A program made the position numbers and the translations under genes. The notes under the pieces were generated by a model. That model was given only the letters and a program-made list of their open reading frames with translations. It was not told where the DNA came from and made no database searches. This document shows, piece after piece, positions 63,979 through 64,000 of a stretch of 64,000 nucleotides of DNA. Position 1 is the first letter of the stretch, and the number at the start of each line of letters is the position of its first letter. Origin of the DNA: Sabulicella glaciei (GTDB lineage Bacteria > Pseudomonadota > Alphaproteobacteria > Acetobacterales > Acetobacteraceae); the NCBI RefSeq assembly GCF_026183895.1, contig NZ_JAPFQI010000008.1, positions 1 through 64,000 of the forward strand, given 5' to 3'.

Positions 63979-64000
63979 TGGCTACCTCCCCAGATACACT

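Noticed and set aside
1-64000. tRNA or rRNA genes, CRISPR arrays, insertion sequences, prophage or origin
   Set aside because: No clover-leaf sequences with conserved T-loop bases, no regularly spaced repeats, no transposase or integrase motifs and no flanking repeats were seen on either strand.

Overview
The window is uniformly very GC-rich and gene-dense. It shows start-stop overlaps of the ATGA/GTGA/TTGA type, many GTG starts, and four orphan periplasmic binding proteins of the Bug (TctC) family. It also carries alphaproteobacterial housekeeping gene order (argS - SPOR protein - nagZ - site-2 protease - scpA - scpB - tatB - tatC - serS; dgt next to erpA-xth). This fits an alphaproteobacterium, most likely an Acetobacteraceae (Roseomonas-like) chromosome. 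The taxonomic call is inference from gene content and composition; no rRNA gene is present.

Layout. 1-11.6 kb: a partial ferric-reductase-like flavocytochrome, a SulP anion transporter with a universal stress protein, a TRAP-type binding protein coupled to a GGDEF-EAL c-di-GMP protein, an orphan amino-acid binding protein, a Bug protein, and two long stretches without a recognisable gene. 11.9-19.4 kb: one minus-strand run (HpaB-like flavin hydroxylase, Rid protein, Bug protein, complete polyamine-type ABC importer, DUF1028 protein) diverging from a LysR regulator across a clear T-N11-A dyad. 20.4-28.4 kb: a second catabolic island of two divergent operons. One is a class III CoA-transferase, Bug protein, M28 peptidase, AroQ-like protein and GhrA-like dehydrogenase. 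The other is a MarR regulator, benzoylformate-decarboxylase-like enzyme and Bug protein. 28.5-32 kb: a large PAS hybrid histidine kinase split by an apparent single-base frameshift in a C7 tract.

32-44.5 kb: a long minus-strand housekeeping run (dgt, argS, SPOR protein, nagZ, M50 protease, scpA, scpB, an Fbp-type ABC ATPase, tatB, tatC, serS, a polytopic membrane protein, a HAD nucleotidase) translationally chained by short overlaps. 44.5-53.9 kb: erpA-xth, an amidase/FAD monooxygenase/beta-hydroxyacid dehydrogenase operon, a lipoprotein-MFS-Gfo/Idh-Rid run ending in a strong intrinsic terminator, and a CHAP hydrolase. 53.9-60.9 kb: a cysteine-dioxygenase-like/M20 amidohydrolase pair, an XRE regulator, a zinc-type ABC importer (znuC-znuB) preceded by a 38-residue membrane peptide and a Zur-like box, DUF445, MaoC and MhpD-family genes. 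60.9-64 kb: a solitary fusA and the ATPase urtE of a urea-type ABC transporter.

The most coherent candidate for something undescribed is the 16.4-28.4 kb double island. It combines uptake proteins, a hydroxylase, a peptidase/amidohydrolase, an AroQ-like protein with altered active-site residues, a CoA-transferase and a 2-oxoacid decarboxylase under LysR and MarR control. This composition suggests import and breakdown of a conjugated aromatic or 2-oxo acid, but the substrate cannot be read from the sequence.
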